From assembly GCA_033105485.1 (NCBI GenBank), contig CP136956.1, positions 682,001 to 746,000 on the forward strand: a stretch of DNA of 64,000 nt, in the 5' to 3' direction. The stretch comes from LVI-A0039 sp033105485. Its GTDB lineage: Bacteria > Bacillota_I > Bacilli_A > UBA3375. The translations under genes and the position numbers were made by a program. Below the pieces are notes generated by a model. It was not told where the DNA came from. It was given only the letters and a program-made list of their open reading frames with translations, and searched no databases. Shown one piece after another: positions 51,892-60,716 of this stretch; positions within the stretch are counted from its first letter, which is position 1, and the number at the start of each line of letters is the position of its first letter.

Positions 51892-52620
51892 CTATAATAC
51901 TCTTCTTAAGAAGTTTTGAGCATGTTCATTATCTGGGTTCGTAAACATTGTTTCACTATCCGCAATGTATTCAATTTGTCCATCTTTCATATAGACAACA
52001 CGATCACTTACTTCACGAGCAAACGCCATTTCGTGGGTAACAATTACCATCGTCATTCCACTATCAGCAATACTACGCATTACATCAAGTACATCACCAA
52101 CAACTTCTGGATCTAGAGCACTAGTCGGCTCATCGAATAGCAATACTTTAGGGTTCATACAAAGCGCTCTTGCAATTGCAACACGTTGTTTTTGACCACC
52201 TGATAAACTAGTTACTTTAGCGTGAGCAAAGCCACTTAATCCTACTTTTTCTAAGTGAGTCATAGCAATTTTTGTCGCCTCTTCTTTACTTAATCCTAAT
52301 ACTTTAACTGGAGCTAAAATACAGTTTTCTAATGTAGTCATGTTTTCAAATAAGTTAAAGTGTTGGAATACCATTCCTAAACGTGAACGGAACTGGTCAA
52401 TATCAATGTCACCACCAATAATATCTTGTCCTTCAAACTCAATTGTTCCGTTATTTGGTTGTTCTAATAAATTAACACATCTAAGTAATGTACTTTTACC
52501 ACTACCACTGCTACCAATTAGTGTTACAACTTCACCTTCAGCGATACTTAAATCAATTCCTTTTAAAACTTCATTTTGTCCAAAACTTTTATGAATGTTT
52601 GATAAGTTTAAAATACTCAT
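51892..52620 (-). CDS. Polar amino-acid ABC transporter ATPase (probable lysine)
   Basis: The 242-residue ATPase is GlnQ/ArtP-like: Walker A GSSGSGKST, Q-loop VFQHFNLF, signature LSGGQKQRVAIARAL, Walker B VLLFDEPTSALDPE and switch VTHEM. It powers uptake through the adjacent permease and binding protein. Its ATG overlaps the permease stop by one base. The operon is controlled by a lysine riboswitch, so lysine is the expected substrate even though the sequence alone resembles Gln/Arg transporters. Confidence 0.93.
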   Translation of the reverse strand: MSILNLSNIHKSFGQNEVLKGIDLSIAEGEVVTLIGSSGSGKSTLLRCVNLLEQPNNGTIEFEGQDIIGGDIDIDQFRSRLGMVFQHFNLFENMTTLENCILAPVKVLGLSKEEATKIAMTHLEKVGLSGFAHAKVTSLSGGQKQRVAIARALCMNPKVLLFDEPTSALDPEVVGDVLDVMRSIADSGMTMVIVTHEMAFAREVSDRVVYMKDGQIEYIADSETMFTNPDNEHAQNFLRRVL

Positions 52621-53360
52621 TAGATAACCTCCGGTACTGTTTGACTTTGTGGCATCGAAGCCTCTTTACTCTCCATTTTACGTAAGATGTAAGCAAAAAT
52701 AATTGTTAATGTTTTTGTTAAGAATAAGTAGATAATCGCAGTTAAGATATAAGCTGGGAACGTCATATACGTTTCACTTGCTGCTGCTTTAGTCATATAG
52801 AATAACTCTGTTACTCCAATAATACTAAGGACAGATGTATCTTTTACGTTTACGATTAATTCATTCATAAGTGCAGGCACTGTATTTTTTAAAGCTTGCG
52901 GTAAGACAATGTGACGCATTGCCTCAAAGTGTGATAATCCAAGTGATCTCGCTGCTTCAACTTGTCCTTCATTGATTCCGTTAATCCCACTACGTATAAT
53001 CTCACTAATGTATGCTGCAGTATTAAATGATACTACTACAAACCCAGCTACTAACGGATTTAAGTTAATTTGCATATACGCAAGTCCATAGAAGAAGACA
53101 GCTGCTTGAACCATCATCGGCGTTCCACGCACAATATCAACATATACAATCGCAATAAAACGTAATCCTTTTTTCCAAACTCTTGTTAGCGTGTTATCTT
53201 TATAGTGAATTTCTTGATTACGCATTACTGCTAGTAATAGCCCTAAGATAATCCCAACGATAGTTCCGAAGATTGAGATTAGTAATGTATTTCTCATCCC
53301 CTCAAATAATAATGAACTATAATTTTGAATTAAATATAATATGTCATTTAATAACTGCAT
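52620..53360 (-). CDS. Polar amino-acid ABC transporter permease (probable lysine)
   Basis: The 246-residue permease of the HisM/GlnP type has about five helices. The ATPase-contacting EAA loop is EAARSLGLSHFEAMRHIVLPQALKN in spirit (begins EAARSLGL, ends IVLPQAL). It follows the binding-protein gene by 9 nt with ribosome site AGGGAGAAATT overlapping the upstream stop. One permease gene suggests a homodimer. Confidence 0.93.
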   Translation of the reverse strand: MQLLNDILYLIQNYSSLLFEGMRNTLLISIFGTIVGIILGLLLAVMRNQEIHYKDNTLTRVWKKGLRFIAIVYVDIVRGTPMMVQAAVFFYGLAYMQINLNPLVAGFVVVSFNTAAYISEIIRSGINGINEGQVEAARSLGLSHFEAMRHIVLPQALKNTVPALMNELIVNVKDTSVLSIIGVTELFYMTKAAASETYMTFPAYILTAIIYLFLTKTLTIIFAYILRKMESKEASMPQSQTVPEVI

Positions 53361-53369
53361 AATTTCTCC

Positions 53370-54209
53370 CTATTCTTGAGACATTGCTGATGCTTCTGCC
53401 ATCCATTCATTTCTTGTATCGTTATCAATTGTTCCTAATGCTCCATTTAAGTCGTCTACTAAACCTGTATCTTTTTTCACACCGATTGCTGATGTTGTTT
53501 GAGAAGGGTCTAAAACGAATTCATCTGATACATCTACAATTGTTAAATCCGGGTTATTTGCTACTTGCACTTCTGCAGTTGCACTCTCAGCAATATATCC
53601 ATCAATACTACCACTTGCTGTTGCTTGAATTAAACTTGCAAAGTCTGGTAATGGTGCTGTTGAATCATCTGCAATATCAATTTGATCTAATAAGTCTGTG
53701 TGGAATGTTCCGGTTTGAGCACTAATGTTAGCTCCTGCTAAATCATCTAAACTAGTTGCATCTGCATATCCACTGTCTTTGTTTACAACTACTACTAAAT
53801 CAATATCATCTTCATGGTAAGCATCTGTGAAATCAATTTGTTGCAAACGTTCTTCAGTTGGACTCATCCCGGCAATAATTGCATCAATGCTTCCTGATTG
53901 TACACCCGGAATTAATCCGTCCCAACTCATTTTTACAATTTCAAGTTCAACTCCTAATTCATCTGCTAATGCTTCCGCCATTCTAACATCGTATCCATCT
54001 GCTAATGCATCACTCCCACTTATTGGGTATGCATATTCACTTGCATTCGCTTCGTTCGTTGTCCAGTTATAAGGTGCGTAGTCTGCTTCCATCCCGACTG
54101 TTAATACTCCATCTGCTAATGGATCGTTACTATCTGTACTACTTCCACATCCTGTTAAACCAATTACTCCTACTAATGCTAAACTTCCTAATCTCATTAC
54201 TCTGTTCAT
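53370..54209 (-). CDS. Amino-acid ABC transporter substrate-binding lipoprotein (probable lysine)
   Basis: The 279-residue protein has a lipoprotein signal with lipobox LTGCGSS (Cys about 21), then a family 3 solute-binding domain (LTVGMEADYAPYNWT, MAEALADELGVELEIVKMSWDGLIPGVQSGSIDAIIAG). It delivers the amino acid to the permease. The riboswitch upstream argues for lysine. Ribosome site TAGGAGAAGAAG. Confidence 0.93.
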   Translation of the reverse strand: MNRVMRLGSLALVGVIGLTGCGSSTDSNDPLADGVLTVGMEADYAPYNWTTNEANASEYAYPISGSDALADGYDVRMAEALADELGVELEIVKMSWDGLIPGVQSGSIDAIIAGMSPTEERLQQIDFTDAYHEDDIDLVVVVNKDSGYADATSLDDLAGANISAQTGTFHTDLLDQIDIADDSTAPLPDFASLIQATASGSIDGYIAESATAEVQVANNPDLTIVDVSDEFVLDPSQTTSAIGVKKDTGLVDDLNGALGTIDNDTRNEWMAEASAMSQE

Positions 54210-54249
54210 CTTCTTCTCCTAAAAAATATTTATTTTCTAGTATAAATAG

Positions 54250-54283
54250 AAAAAAGTAGACCTTAATTAGAGGTCTACTTTTT
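54250..54283 (-). terminator. Riboswitch-controlled terminator of the lysine operon
   Basis: AAAAAGTAGACCT...AGGTCTACTTTTT hairpin between the lysine aptamer and the binding-protein gene. Confidence 0.88.
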
Positions 54284-54302
54284 AATTATAGTTATCTTAT
54301 AA

Positions 54303-54466
54303 TTAATAGCGCCTCCACAATTTGTGGGAGTATAAGTGATATTAATTACTTATACCAGAAATCGGTTACCACACCTTTTCCTTCGGCTCAATATCCCTTT
54401 CACTAAGTTTCAACGCTATTGGTTAGCTACACTTAGTTACTGTTTATATCAAGCACCTCTATTTAT
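54303..54466 (-). ncRNA. Lysine riboswitch (L box)
   Basis: The minus strand shows the conserved L-box blocks in order: ATAGAGGTGC, AACAGTAACT, AGTGAAAGGGA, GAGCCGAAGG, TTTCTGGTATAAG and closing GGAGGCGCTATTA. The 5' ATAG..GTGC and 3' GGCGCTAT segments form P1. Lysine binding should favour the downstream terminator and shut off the ABC importer. Confidence 0.9.
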
Positions 54467-54476
54467 ACTTGCCAAA

Positions 54477-54505
54477 AGTATAGCACCAATTTTTACAGTT
54501 GTCAA
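54477..54505 (-). promoter_or_regulatory. Promoter of the lysine riboswitch operon
   Basis: -35 TTGACA (54500-54505), 17-nt spacer ending in TGC, -10 TATACT (54477-54482) on the minus strand. Confidence 0.88.
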
Positions 54506-54551
54506 CCTAAAAGTAAAATTAATTTTACAAATATATTTATTAGTAAAAGAA

Positions 54552-54578
54552 AAAGCTACCTATTCAAGTAGGTAACTT
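54552..54578 (-). terminator. Terminator of the TetR-ABC-2 operon
   Basis: AAGTTACCTA...TAGGTAGCTT with T5 on the minus strand just after the last stop. Confidence 0.75.
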
Positions 54579-54596
54579 TAAGCTAATTATTTATTT

Positions 54597-55391
54597 CTAG
54601 AACGTCTTACGTTCGATTAGAAGTGATGCTAAAACATAGGCAATTGCTGATCCGACAATACATAGAAGTAATAGAATAATACTAAATCCATCGGTTACAA
54701 TTACGTCTAAACTAAAGTATCTCCATGGTGATAGGAAGTAATAGTCATTTAACTTTTCAAATGATAGCACCGCTACTCCTGATGCGTATGCATACATAAT
54801 AAAAGCTCCACCAATTGCTAAGCTGATACGTTTATCTTTAAACATAACATTTGCTGCTAAAGTAATGAAATAAGTTAATACCATTAGTACTAATAAGCCA
54901 AGATATGTCAAGAACACATACTTAACTATTTCAGTATTCGTATACTCTTCAGAGCCAATATTAACCATCATTACTGTTGTTATACCACAGCTAACTAGTG
55001 TAAATATCGCCATATAAATTGTTGCAACTGCTGATTTGACAAATAATACTTTCTCACGAGTTATCGGTTTCGTAAATAAAAACTCAGATGTCTTATCATC
55101 TAACTCTTTTTGAATCATCTTATTACCTAAGATTAGTGCATAAGCAAGTCCAATAAAGTTGATATAATAAACAATTAAGGCAGCGTACCCAATGATATCA
55201 CCAACACCTAGTGGCGAAACCCCAAATAGGGTATTAATAACTGGTGGAAAGCCTGCAAATAACGCATCCATATCAAGTGAATTTGTAGCTCCATATTCCC
55301 AGAATGAAACATAAATTAAGGCTGCTGCACATAATGTCCAAATGATTAATGCTTTAAAATTTGTTTTTAATTCATACTTAAATACATTCAT
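54597..55391 (-). CDS. ABC-2 type transporter permease, second
   Basis: The 264-residue protein starts MNVFKYELKTNFKALIIWT and has six hydrophobic helices with the ELDDKTSEFLFTKPITREKVLFVK loop typical of ABC-2 exporter permeases (ends in KPITREK). It resembles the neighbour at 55401-56198 in layout (EFxxKPxTR...), so the two probably form the heterodimeric membrane part of the exporter. It is the last gene of the TetR-controlled operon. Substrate unknown. Confidence 0.85.
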   Translation of the reverse strand: MNVFKYELKTNFKALIIWTLCAAALIYVSFWEYGATNSLDMDALFAGFPPVINTLFGVSPLGVGDIIGYAALIVYYINFIGLAYALILGNKMIQKELDDKTSEFLFTKPITREKVLFVKSAVATIYMAIFTLVSCGITTVMMVNIGSEEYTNTEIVKYVFLTYLGLLVLMVLTYFITLAANVMFKDKRISLAIGGAFIMYAYASGVAVLSFEKLNDYYFLSPWRYFSLDVIVTDGFSIILLLLCIVGSAIAYVLASLLIERKTF

Positions 55392-55400
55392 GTCTCCTCC

Positions 55401-56198
55401 TTATATTACTTTCAAGTCTTTTTTATTATATATAATTAAACTACAAATTGAGAATAAGCCAATCAGTCCCAGAGATAATGCTACAAAATTAAGATCATAT
55501 TCTCCAGTTAATGAAATATCCCCTAAGTTATAGTAGTTAAAGAATGATAAGTAGTCAAAGGCTTTAATCTCAATGATACCACCTAGCATGTTCATGAAGA
55601 ACATTACGAACCCTATCATCAGACTCACAGAAACAACGTTTTTAAGACGATTAGCACTTACCCCAATAAGTGTTCCTAAAGTATAGAATAGGAACTGTAA
55701 AGGGATATATGTGATTAATAAGCCTAACATTAGACTATGGTCATAATCAACATCGTTTATTAAGTCTGTGAAAACATATAAACTACTAATCACAAATACT
55801 TGTGTGATAAATAGTAATGATCCACTTGCGCAAAACTTAGCAAAAAATAACTTAGTTCTAGATGCAGGTTTAGTGTATAAAAATTCAACTGAGTGATTAT
55901 TCTTCTCGATTACAAATGCTTTGATTCCATAAATTGTCGCTTGAATACCAAGTGCTAACCCAATAAATCCACCGATGTATGCGTAGAACCCGACCGGCGT
56001 AAAGAATGTATCAAAGTTAATTCCTAGTCCTTTTAAAAAGTCTTCACCCATTCCAACCATAAAGTCATATAGTAGATCTGATTGGTCTAAGAAAACAGGA
56101 CCCATTGCTGTATAGAAAAGTCCTATCATTATAATTGCAACTGTCCAAATGATTGTATTAGTTAGGTTGCGTTTAAATTCGAAATTAAATATATTCAT
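55401..56198 (-). CDS. ABC-2 type transporter permease, first
   Basis: The 265-residue permease starts MNIFNFEFKRNLTNTIIWT and has six helices and the NNHSVEFLYTKPASRTKLFF loop. It is 12 nt downstream of the ATPase gene, with ribosome site AGGAGGAAC. With its paralog it likely exports a lipid, peptide or drug. Confidence 0.86.
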   Translation of the reverse strand: MNIFNFEFKRNLTNTIIWTVAIIMIGLFYTAMGPVFLDQSDLLYDFMVGMGEDFLKGLGINFDTFFTPVGFYAYIGGFIGLALGIQATIYGIKAFVIEKNNHSVEFLYTKPASRTKLFFAKFCASGSLLFITQVFVISSLYVFTDLINDVDYDHSLMLGLLITYIPLQFLFYTLGTLIGVSANRLKNVVSVSLMIGFVMFFMNMLGGIIEIKAFDYLSFFNYYNLGDISLTGEYDLNFVALSLGLIGLFSICSLIIYNKKDLKVI

Positions 56199-56210
56199 AG
56201 TTCCTCCTTC

Positions 56211-57092
56211 CTATTTGTAAAAGTGCATAAAGATTTCTTCTAAACTAGGTTCAGCAATCGATAAGTCCTTGATTTGATATTTAGCAATAATACTAATTAA
56301 GTAATTGATATCACCCTTAAAGATAAAACTAACATCATTACCTTCTTGCTTAAAGTTAGTAACACCACGAGCATTAGCAAATTCACTAGCATCGTGATCT
56401 GCCTCTAATTCGAAACTACATTTCTTATAGTTATCTTCACTCATTTCTTTTACATTGTTGACTTCAATGATTTTACCTTCTTTAATAATTGCAACTTGAT
56501 TACAAACCTTTTGAACCTCAGTTAAGATGTGAGATGATAAGAAAATTGTAACTCCACGTTCATTCTCTTCAGCTAAAATATCGAAGAATGTTTGTTGCAT
56601 AAGTGGATCTAATCCCCCTGTTGGTTCATCTAAAATTAATAAGTCAGGTGAGTGTAATAACGCTTGAACAATTCCAACTTTCTTTTTGTTCCCGTATGAT
56701 AAGTCACCAATCTTACGATTTAAATCTAAGTCTAAACGCTTTGCTAGATCAATAATACGTTGCGAACAGTCGCGGTCGTAAAATGATGCTGAATACTTTA
56801 ATAAGTTTTTAACCTTCATTCCATCGTAGTAATAAACTTCTGATGGTAAGTAACCAACACGATCGGCAATTTTTGTAGAAAAGTCTTTAATGTCTTCTCC
56901 AAAAATAGTCGCTGTTCCAGATGTTTGTTTTTGTAAGCCAAGTAAAGTTCTAATTAAAGTTGATTTACCAGCACCATTTGGACCAATAAATCCATATACT
57001 TCACCTTTTTCAATATTAAGGGTAATATCTTCTACCCCTCTATTTTTTCCATATTTTTTCGTTAAATTTTTAATCTCAATAATATTGTTCAT
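56211..57092 (-). CDS. ABC-2 exporter ATPase
   Basis: The 293-residue ATPase has Walker A GPNGAGKST, signature LSYGNKKKVGI, Walker B LLILDEPTGGLDP and SSHIL switch, plus a C-terminal extension common in CcmA/DrrA-like exporters. It follows tetR by 11 nt and drives the two permeases downstream. Drug or bacteriocin export is the usual job of such TetR-linked sets, but the substrate is not known. Confidence 0.93.
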   Translation of the reverse strand: MNNIIEIKNLTKKYGKNRGVEDITLNIEKGEVYGFIGPNGAGKSTLIRTLLGLQKQTSGTATIFGEDIKDFSTKIADRVGYLPSEVYYYDGMKVKNLLKYSASFYDRDCSQRIIDLAKRLDLDLNRKIGDLSYGNKKKVGIVQALLHSPDLLILDEPTGGLDPLMQQTFFDILAEENERGVTIFLSSHILTEVQKVCNQVAIIKEGKIIEVNNVKEMSEDNYKKCSFELEADHDASEFANARGVTNFKQEGNDVSFIFKGDINYLISIIAKYQIKDLSIAEPSLEEIFMHFYK

Positions 57093-57103
57093 CTTTCCTC
57101 CAA

Positions 57104-57742
57104 TTATAAGTATTCTGGTAAGTAAAAGTTAGTCTTTAACATTTCTATAAGTTGTAAGAACTCGTTAATCATCTGATCATAAAATGCTGATAACTCTTCA
57201 TCACTACTATTTACCATTGTCTTTTCGACAATCGACATATATCCTTCGCTCCATTTCAGTAACATATCCATTACCATCTTTGGATCAACTGTATCTTTAA
57301 ACTTGGAAACATCCAGTTCTTCAAAGACAAGTTTCCCTCTTAGCTGTTCTGACTTTGCTAAATATTGATTTTTGCGTTCACTAATTTCAACTGCTTCTTC
57401 AAAATAAAACCTAGTTAGAAACTTCATCAGACTTGGACGCTTTCGGAGTGCCCCCATCTTATGTTCTGTCGATACTTTAAGACACTCAAAGAAATCTTTC
57501 TCTTCGTATATATCCGATATGTCTAATGATTGAATAATCTCTCGATAGGCAGTATCTAGTATATAAAAATACAAATCAAGTTTAGTTCCAAAATGATAGA
57601 AAAGAGTTGGCTTTGATACTTTCGCATGCTCAGCTATATCACTCATATATGCCTTCTTATAGCCATGCATCGCAAATACGTGCATAGCACCATTTATTAT
57701 TTGATCTTGTTTCTCAATTTCTAAATTTTCAAATGTGTTCAC
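57104..57742 (-). CDS. TetR-family transcriptional regulator
   Basis: The 212-residue protein has an N-terminal TetR helix-turn-helix (INGAMHVFAMHGYKKAYMSDIAEHAKVSKPTLFYHFGTK spans about 17-55) and a ligand-binding helical C-terminal part. The start is GTG, following AAAGGAGGTATT. Two TTGACC-type palindromes flank its promoter, so it very likely represses its own operon, which encodes an ABC-2 exporter. The inducer is unknown and could be the exported compound. Confidence 0.92.
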   Translation of the reverse strand: MNTFENLEIEKQDQIINGAMHVFAMHGYKKAYMSDIAEHAKVSKPTLFYHFGTKLDLYFYILDTAYREIIQSLDISDIYEEKDFFECLKVSTEHKMGALRKRPSLMKFLTRFYFEEAVEISERKNQYLAKSEQLRGKLVFEELDVSKFKDTVDPKMVMDMLLKWSEGYMSIVEKTMVNSSDEELSAFYDQMINEFLQLIEMLKTNFYLPEYL

Positions 57743-57752
57743 AATACCTCCT

Positions 57753-57769
57753 TTGACCGATACGGTTTA
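57753..57769. promoter_or_regulatory. TetR operator, start-proximal
   Basis: TTGACC-N5-GGTTTA, four of six bases of the second arm matching the perfect site upstream. It lies just downstream of the -10, over the start of transcription and the ribosome site. Confidence 0.65.
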
Positions 57770-57773
57770 CTAC

Positions 57774-57802
57774 ATTATATATCATTTGACCTCTTCGGTC
57801 AA
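57774..57802 (-). promoter_or_regulatory. Promoter of the TetR-ABC-2 operon
   Basis: -35 TTGACC (57797-57802), 17-nt spacer, -10 TATAAT (57774-57779) on the minus strand. Confidence 0.88.
57786..57802. promoter_or_regulatory. TetR operator, -35 site
   Basis: A perfect palindrome TTGACC-N5-GGTCAA whose one arm is the -35 hexamer. Centre distance to the other operator is 33 bp. Confidence 0.75.
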
Positions 57803-57813
57803 TAGAATAAAGT

Positions 57814-57845
57814 AAAAAAAAATAAACAATGAATTATCATTGTTT
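57814..57845 (-). terminator. Terminator of the AEC transporter gene
   Basis: AAACAATGA-N4-TCATTGTTT followed by T-rich sequence on the minus strand. Confidence 0.9.
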
Positions 57846-57855
57846 AAAGTTTATA

Positions 57856-58812
57856 TTATCCAAATATTAAAAATAAGACTGGCACTGTTACGAGTGAGTA
57901 TAACGTTGTTAAAAATACAATCTCAGATGTATACACATAATCGTGTCCAAAACGTTCAGACAGTACTGTTCCTAAAGTTGCTGATGGTAAACCAGCAAAG
58001 ATGGTTACGATTAATAAGATTTGTGGATCAGTAATAATAAACGATAGTAATCCATACGTAATAAATGGTGCAACTAATAATTTTACAAATGAGAAAATAT
58101 GTAGTTTGATATCACAGAAAACACGTTTAAAGTTTGTCTGTTCTAAACTCGCTCCAACAATAATCATTGCAAGTGGCGAAGTAATTCCTCCAACCATATT
58201 AATTGTTGTTGTTAAGAAACTAGGTAATCTAACAATTTCACCATCTACTTCAAAAGTACCAGGTATTACAAGTTGACTTAAAAGTAGTACAATCCCGATC
58301 CAAATCCCGATCATCGTTGGTGTAAATAATATCGACTTAAGATTGATGTGGTTTTCACCTTCTGGCTGTAGCAAATAAACACCGAAAGTAAAACACATAA
58401 TGTTAAATGGAATATTTAATAGTGAAGCAAATAGTAATCCCTCATTTCCTAAAACTGAAGCAATTAATGGTAAACCAACAAATCCAGTGTTAGTAAAGAT
58501 CATTGCAAACTGAACTACTTTCGATTTATCTGACTCATATTTGAAAACTGTCGTAAAAGCAAATGCAAATACTGCTAAAATTAACTGATATAAAACTCCA
58601 TATACAAATAATGGTAATCCTTTTGAGATGATTGTATCCGTTAGTTCGATATTAAAAACACCAATCATCATAAATGGGAATGTAACATTTAATAATAATA
58701 CATTTAACTTGTCAATTGAATCCTCATTTAATACCTTTCGCTTAGCAGCAATGAATCCGATGAACATACATAAAAATAATGCCGCCATAGTATTTAACGC
58801 TAAAATAAACAT
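57856..58812 (-). CDS. Auxin efflux carrier (AEC) family transporter
   Basis: The protein of 318 residues has ten hydrophobic segments in two five-helix repeats. AEC features include FTNTGFVGLPLIASVLG (crossover in the first half) and FAGLPSATLGTVLSERFG in the second. Bacterial members (MleP/MdcF type) move malate, malonate or other organic acids. ATG 58812 follows AAGGAGAAGG; an upstream start would add eight residues. It follows pta after a terminator. Confidence 0.88.
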   Translation of the reverse strand: MFILALNTMAALFLCMFIGFIAAKRKVLNEDSIDKLNVLLLNVTFPFMMIGVFNIELTDTIISKGLPLFVYGVLYQLILAVFAFAFTTVFKYESDKSKVVQFAMIFTNTGFVGLPLIASVLGNEGLLFASLLNIPFNIMCFTFGVYLLQPEGENHINLKSILFTPTMIGIWIGIVLLLSQLVIPGTFEVDGEIVRLPSFLTTTINMVGGITSPLAMIIVGASLEQTNFKRVFCDIKLHIFSFVKLLVAPFITYGLLSFIITDPQILLIVTIFAGLPSATLGTVLSERFGHDYVYTSEIVFLTTLYSLVTVPVLFLIFG

Positions 58813-58822
58813 CCTTCTCCTT

Positions 58823-58851
58823 AAAAAAAGAACCAAGCCCTAGCTTGATTC
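58823..58851 (-). terminator. Terminator of pta
   Basis: GAATCAAGC-N4-GCTTGGTTC (one G-T pair) with T7 on the minus strand. Confidence 0.9.
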
Positions 58852-58862
58852 TACATATATAA

Positions 58863-59873
58863 TTATCTTAATGAAATTAATAAAACTTTAGCGATTGTTT
58901 CTGGTGTTGTACCACGAGATAAATCGTTAACTGGTTTGTTTAATCCTTGTAAGATTGGACCAATTGCTTCATATCCACCCATGTGCTCAGCAACTTTTGC
59001 AGCAATGTTTCCTGCAGCTAAGTTAGGGAAAATGAATCCGTTAGCACGTCCTGCTACTGGTGAATCAGATACTTTGATTTTTGCTACTTCTGGTTTGAAT
59101 GCAGCATCAAATTGTAATTCTCCATCAACGATAAGATCTAAGTCTGGACGATCAGATTTTAATTGGTTGTAAGCTTCTGTTACTAAGTCAACATCTGGAC
59201 CAGCACCTGAACCTTTAGTTGAGTAAGTAAGCATAGCTACTTTAGGTTCAACTTCTAATTGTTCCATAGTTTCAACAGTTTGGATAGCGATTTCTTTTAA
59301 TTGCTCACTGTTAGGGTTTGTGTTAACAGCACAGTCAGCGAAGAATGCTTTTTTATCACCTTTACGTAATAAGAATACAGATGATACAACTTTGTGTCCT
59401 GGCTTGGTTTTAATGATTTGGAATGCAGGTTTTAAGATGTCAGCTGTTGAATATCTACTTCCACCAACTAATGCATCAACACGACCAGCTTCTAATAATA
59501 AAGTAGCGTAATAGTTTGGTTGCTTCATAAGTTCACGTGCGTCTTCTTCAGTTAACTTACCTTTTCTTTTTTCAACAAAAATTTGTAATAACTCATCGTC
59601 ACCTTCAAGGTTTCCTAATTGATCGATGTCAATTACTTCTACCCAACGTTTGATTTTTGCAGGAATGTAATCTTCGTATTCAGCATCGATTAATGCTTCA
59701 ATTTCAGTTGGATTACCAATTAATACCTTAGTGAATCCAGGCGTATATTGTAATGACTTAATTACACGTGCCTCGTCACCTTCAGGAATAACAACTTTCT
59801 TTCCAGTATCAACATTCTTTTTATATAGAGTGTCAACAAATTTATCTTCATAAAATTCTCTTACAGTTTTCAT
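58863..59873 (-). CDS. pta: Phosphate acetyltransferase
   Basis: The 336-residue enzyme is the short, single-domain Pta: KKVVIPEGDEARVIKSL-like opening (VVIPEGDEARV), SVFLLRKGDKKAFFADCAVN, MLTYSTKGSGAGPDVDLV and the C-terminal GPILQGLNKPVNDLSRG. It converts acetyl-CoA and phosphate to acetyl phosphate, which acetate kinase (not in the window) turns into ATP. With adhE it gives the acetate/ethanol branch. Ribosome site AAGGAGCTAAA. Confidence 0.98.
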   Translation of the reverse strand: MKTVREFYEDKFVDTLYKKNVDTGKKVVIPEGDEARVIKSLQYTPGFTKVLIGNPTEIEALIDAEYEDYIPAKIKRWVEVIDIDQLGNLEGDDELLQIFVEKRKGKLTEEDARELMKQPNYYATLLLEAGRVDALVGGSRYSTADILKPAFQIIKTKPGHKVVSSVFLLRKGDKKAFFADCAVNTNPNSEQLKEIAIQTVETMEQLEVEPKVAMLTYSTKGSGAGPDVDLVTEAYNQLKSDRPDLDLIVDGELQFDAAFKPEVAKIKVSDSPVAGRANGFIFPNLAAGNIAAKVAEHMGGYEAIGPILQGLNKPVNDLSRGTTPETIAKVLLISLR

Positions 59874-59977
59874 TTTAGCTCCTTAGTTTTCATACCTTAA
59901 TAGTATACCATAATTTTACATTTATTTTAATTACAACAAACATTAAATTTTTTCCAAATGTCCATCAATTTATACAC

Positions 59978-60625
59978 TTAAAATAATTTAGTTTGCTTAT
60001 CACCAAATTCAATTTGATCATAACCTTCAGTTATTAATAACTGATTAATCTGTGAGTAAGGCTTTGATCCAAAGAATCCACGACTAGCCGATAACGGTGA
60101 TGGGTGCGTAAATTTAAGCACATGATTATTATTATCAATGTACTTTTCAAGTTTTTGTGCGTGATTTCCAAGTAAGACAAAAATAACTTTACGCTCTAAA
60201 TTATTAATTTGCTCAATTACCTGAACTGTCACGTCCATCCATCCCACTTTGCTATGGCTACCAGCATTTCCAACCTCGACCATTAGTGATGTGTTTAGTA
60301 ATAACACACCTTGCTCGGCCCAATCCTCTAAGTTAGTATCAACACGCTCTACTTCTAAATCACTATTTAGTTCTTTGAACATATTACGTAATGATCCAGG
60401 AAGCTTTCCATTACTACTAAAGGCCAGTCCAGTTGCTACTCCCTTAGTCGGATAAGGATCCTGACCAAAGATTACCACCTTTACATCACTAAGACTTGTT
60501 AACTCAAGTGCACGATATAACTTGTCTTTAGTCGGAGCTATATCTTTAGTTTTATATTCATTATCTATGTACTCTATAAACTCTTCTTCTAATTCTAATT
60601 TCCAATCATTTATTTCTAAAATCAT
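59978..60625 (-). CDS. ung: Uracil-DNA glycosylase
   Basis: The 215-residue family 1 UDG has the catalytic water-activating loop GQDPYPTKGVATGLAFS, LLLNTSLMVE and the C-terminal HPSPLSASRGFFGSKPYS minor-groove loop. It removes uracil from DNA. It is a single-gene unit, divergent from the symporter gene. In many Firmicutes ung sits next to pta as here. Confidence 0.98.
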   Translation of the reverse strand: MILEINDWKLELEEEFIEYIDNEYKTKDIAPTKDKLYRALELTSLSDVKVVIFGQDPYPTKGVATGLAFSSNGKLPGSLRNMFKELNSDLEVERVDTNLEDWAEQGVLLLNTSLMVEVGNAGSHSKVGWMDVTVQVIEQINNLERKVIFVLLGNHAQKLEKYIDNNNHVLKFTHPSPLSASRGFFGSKPYSQINQLLITEGYDQIEFGDKQTKLF

Positions 60626-60691
60626 CTTATCACCTACTAGTAGTATTGTACCATATTCTATTAACTAGCCCGACCTAGGTTGAGGCTATGC

Positions 60692-60697
60692 TATAAT
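60692..60697 (+). promoter_or_regulatory. Extended -10 promoter of the AGCS-like gene
   Basis: TATAAT preceded by TGC, 20 bp upstream of the ATG. Confidence 0.6.
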
Positions 60698-60716
60698 AAT
60701 TTTATTAAGGAGTTAA

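Noticed and set aside
54303..54466. T-box leader
   Set aside because: No AGGGTGG T-box core; the conserved blocks fit the lysine riboswitch instead.
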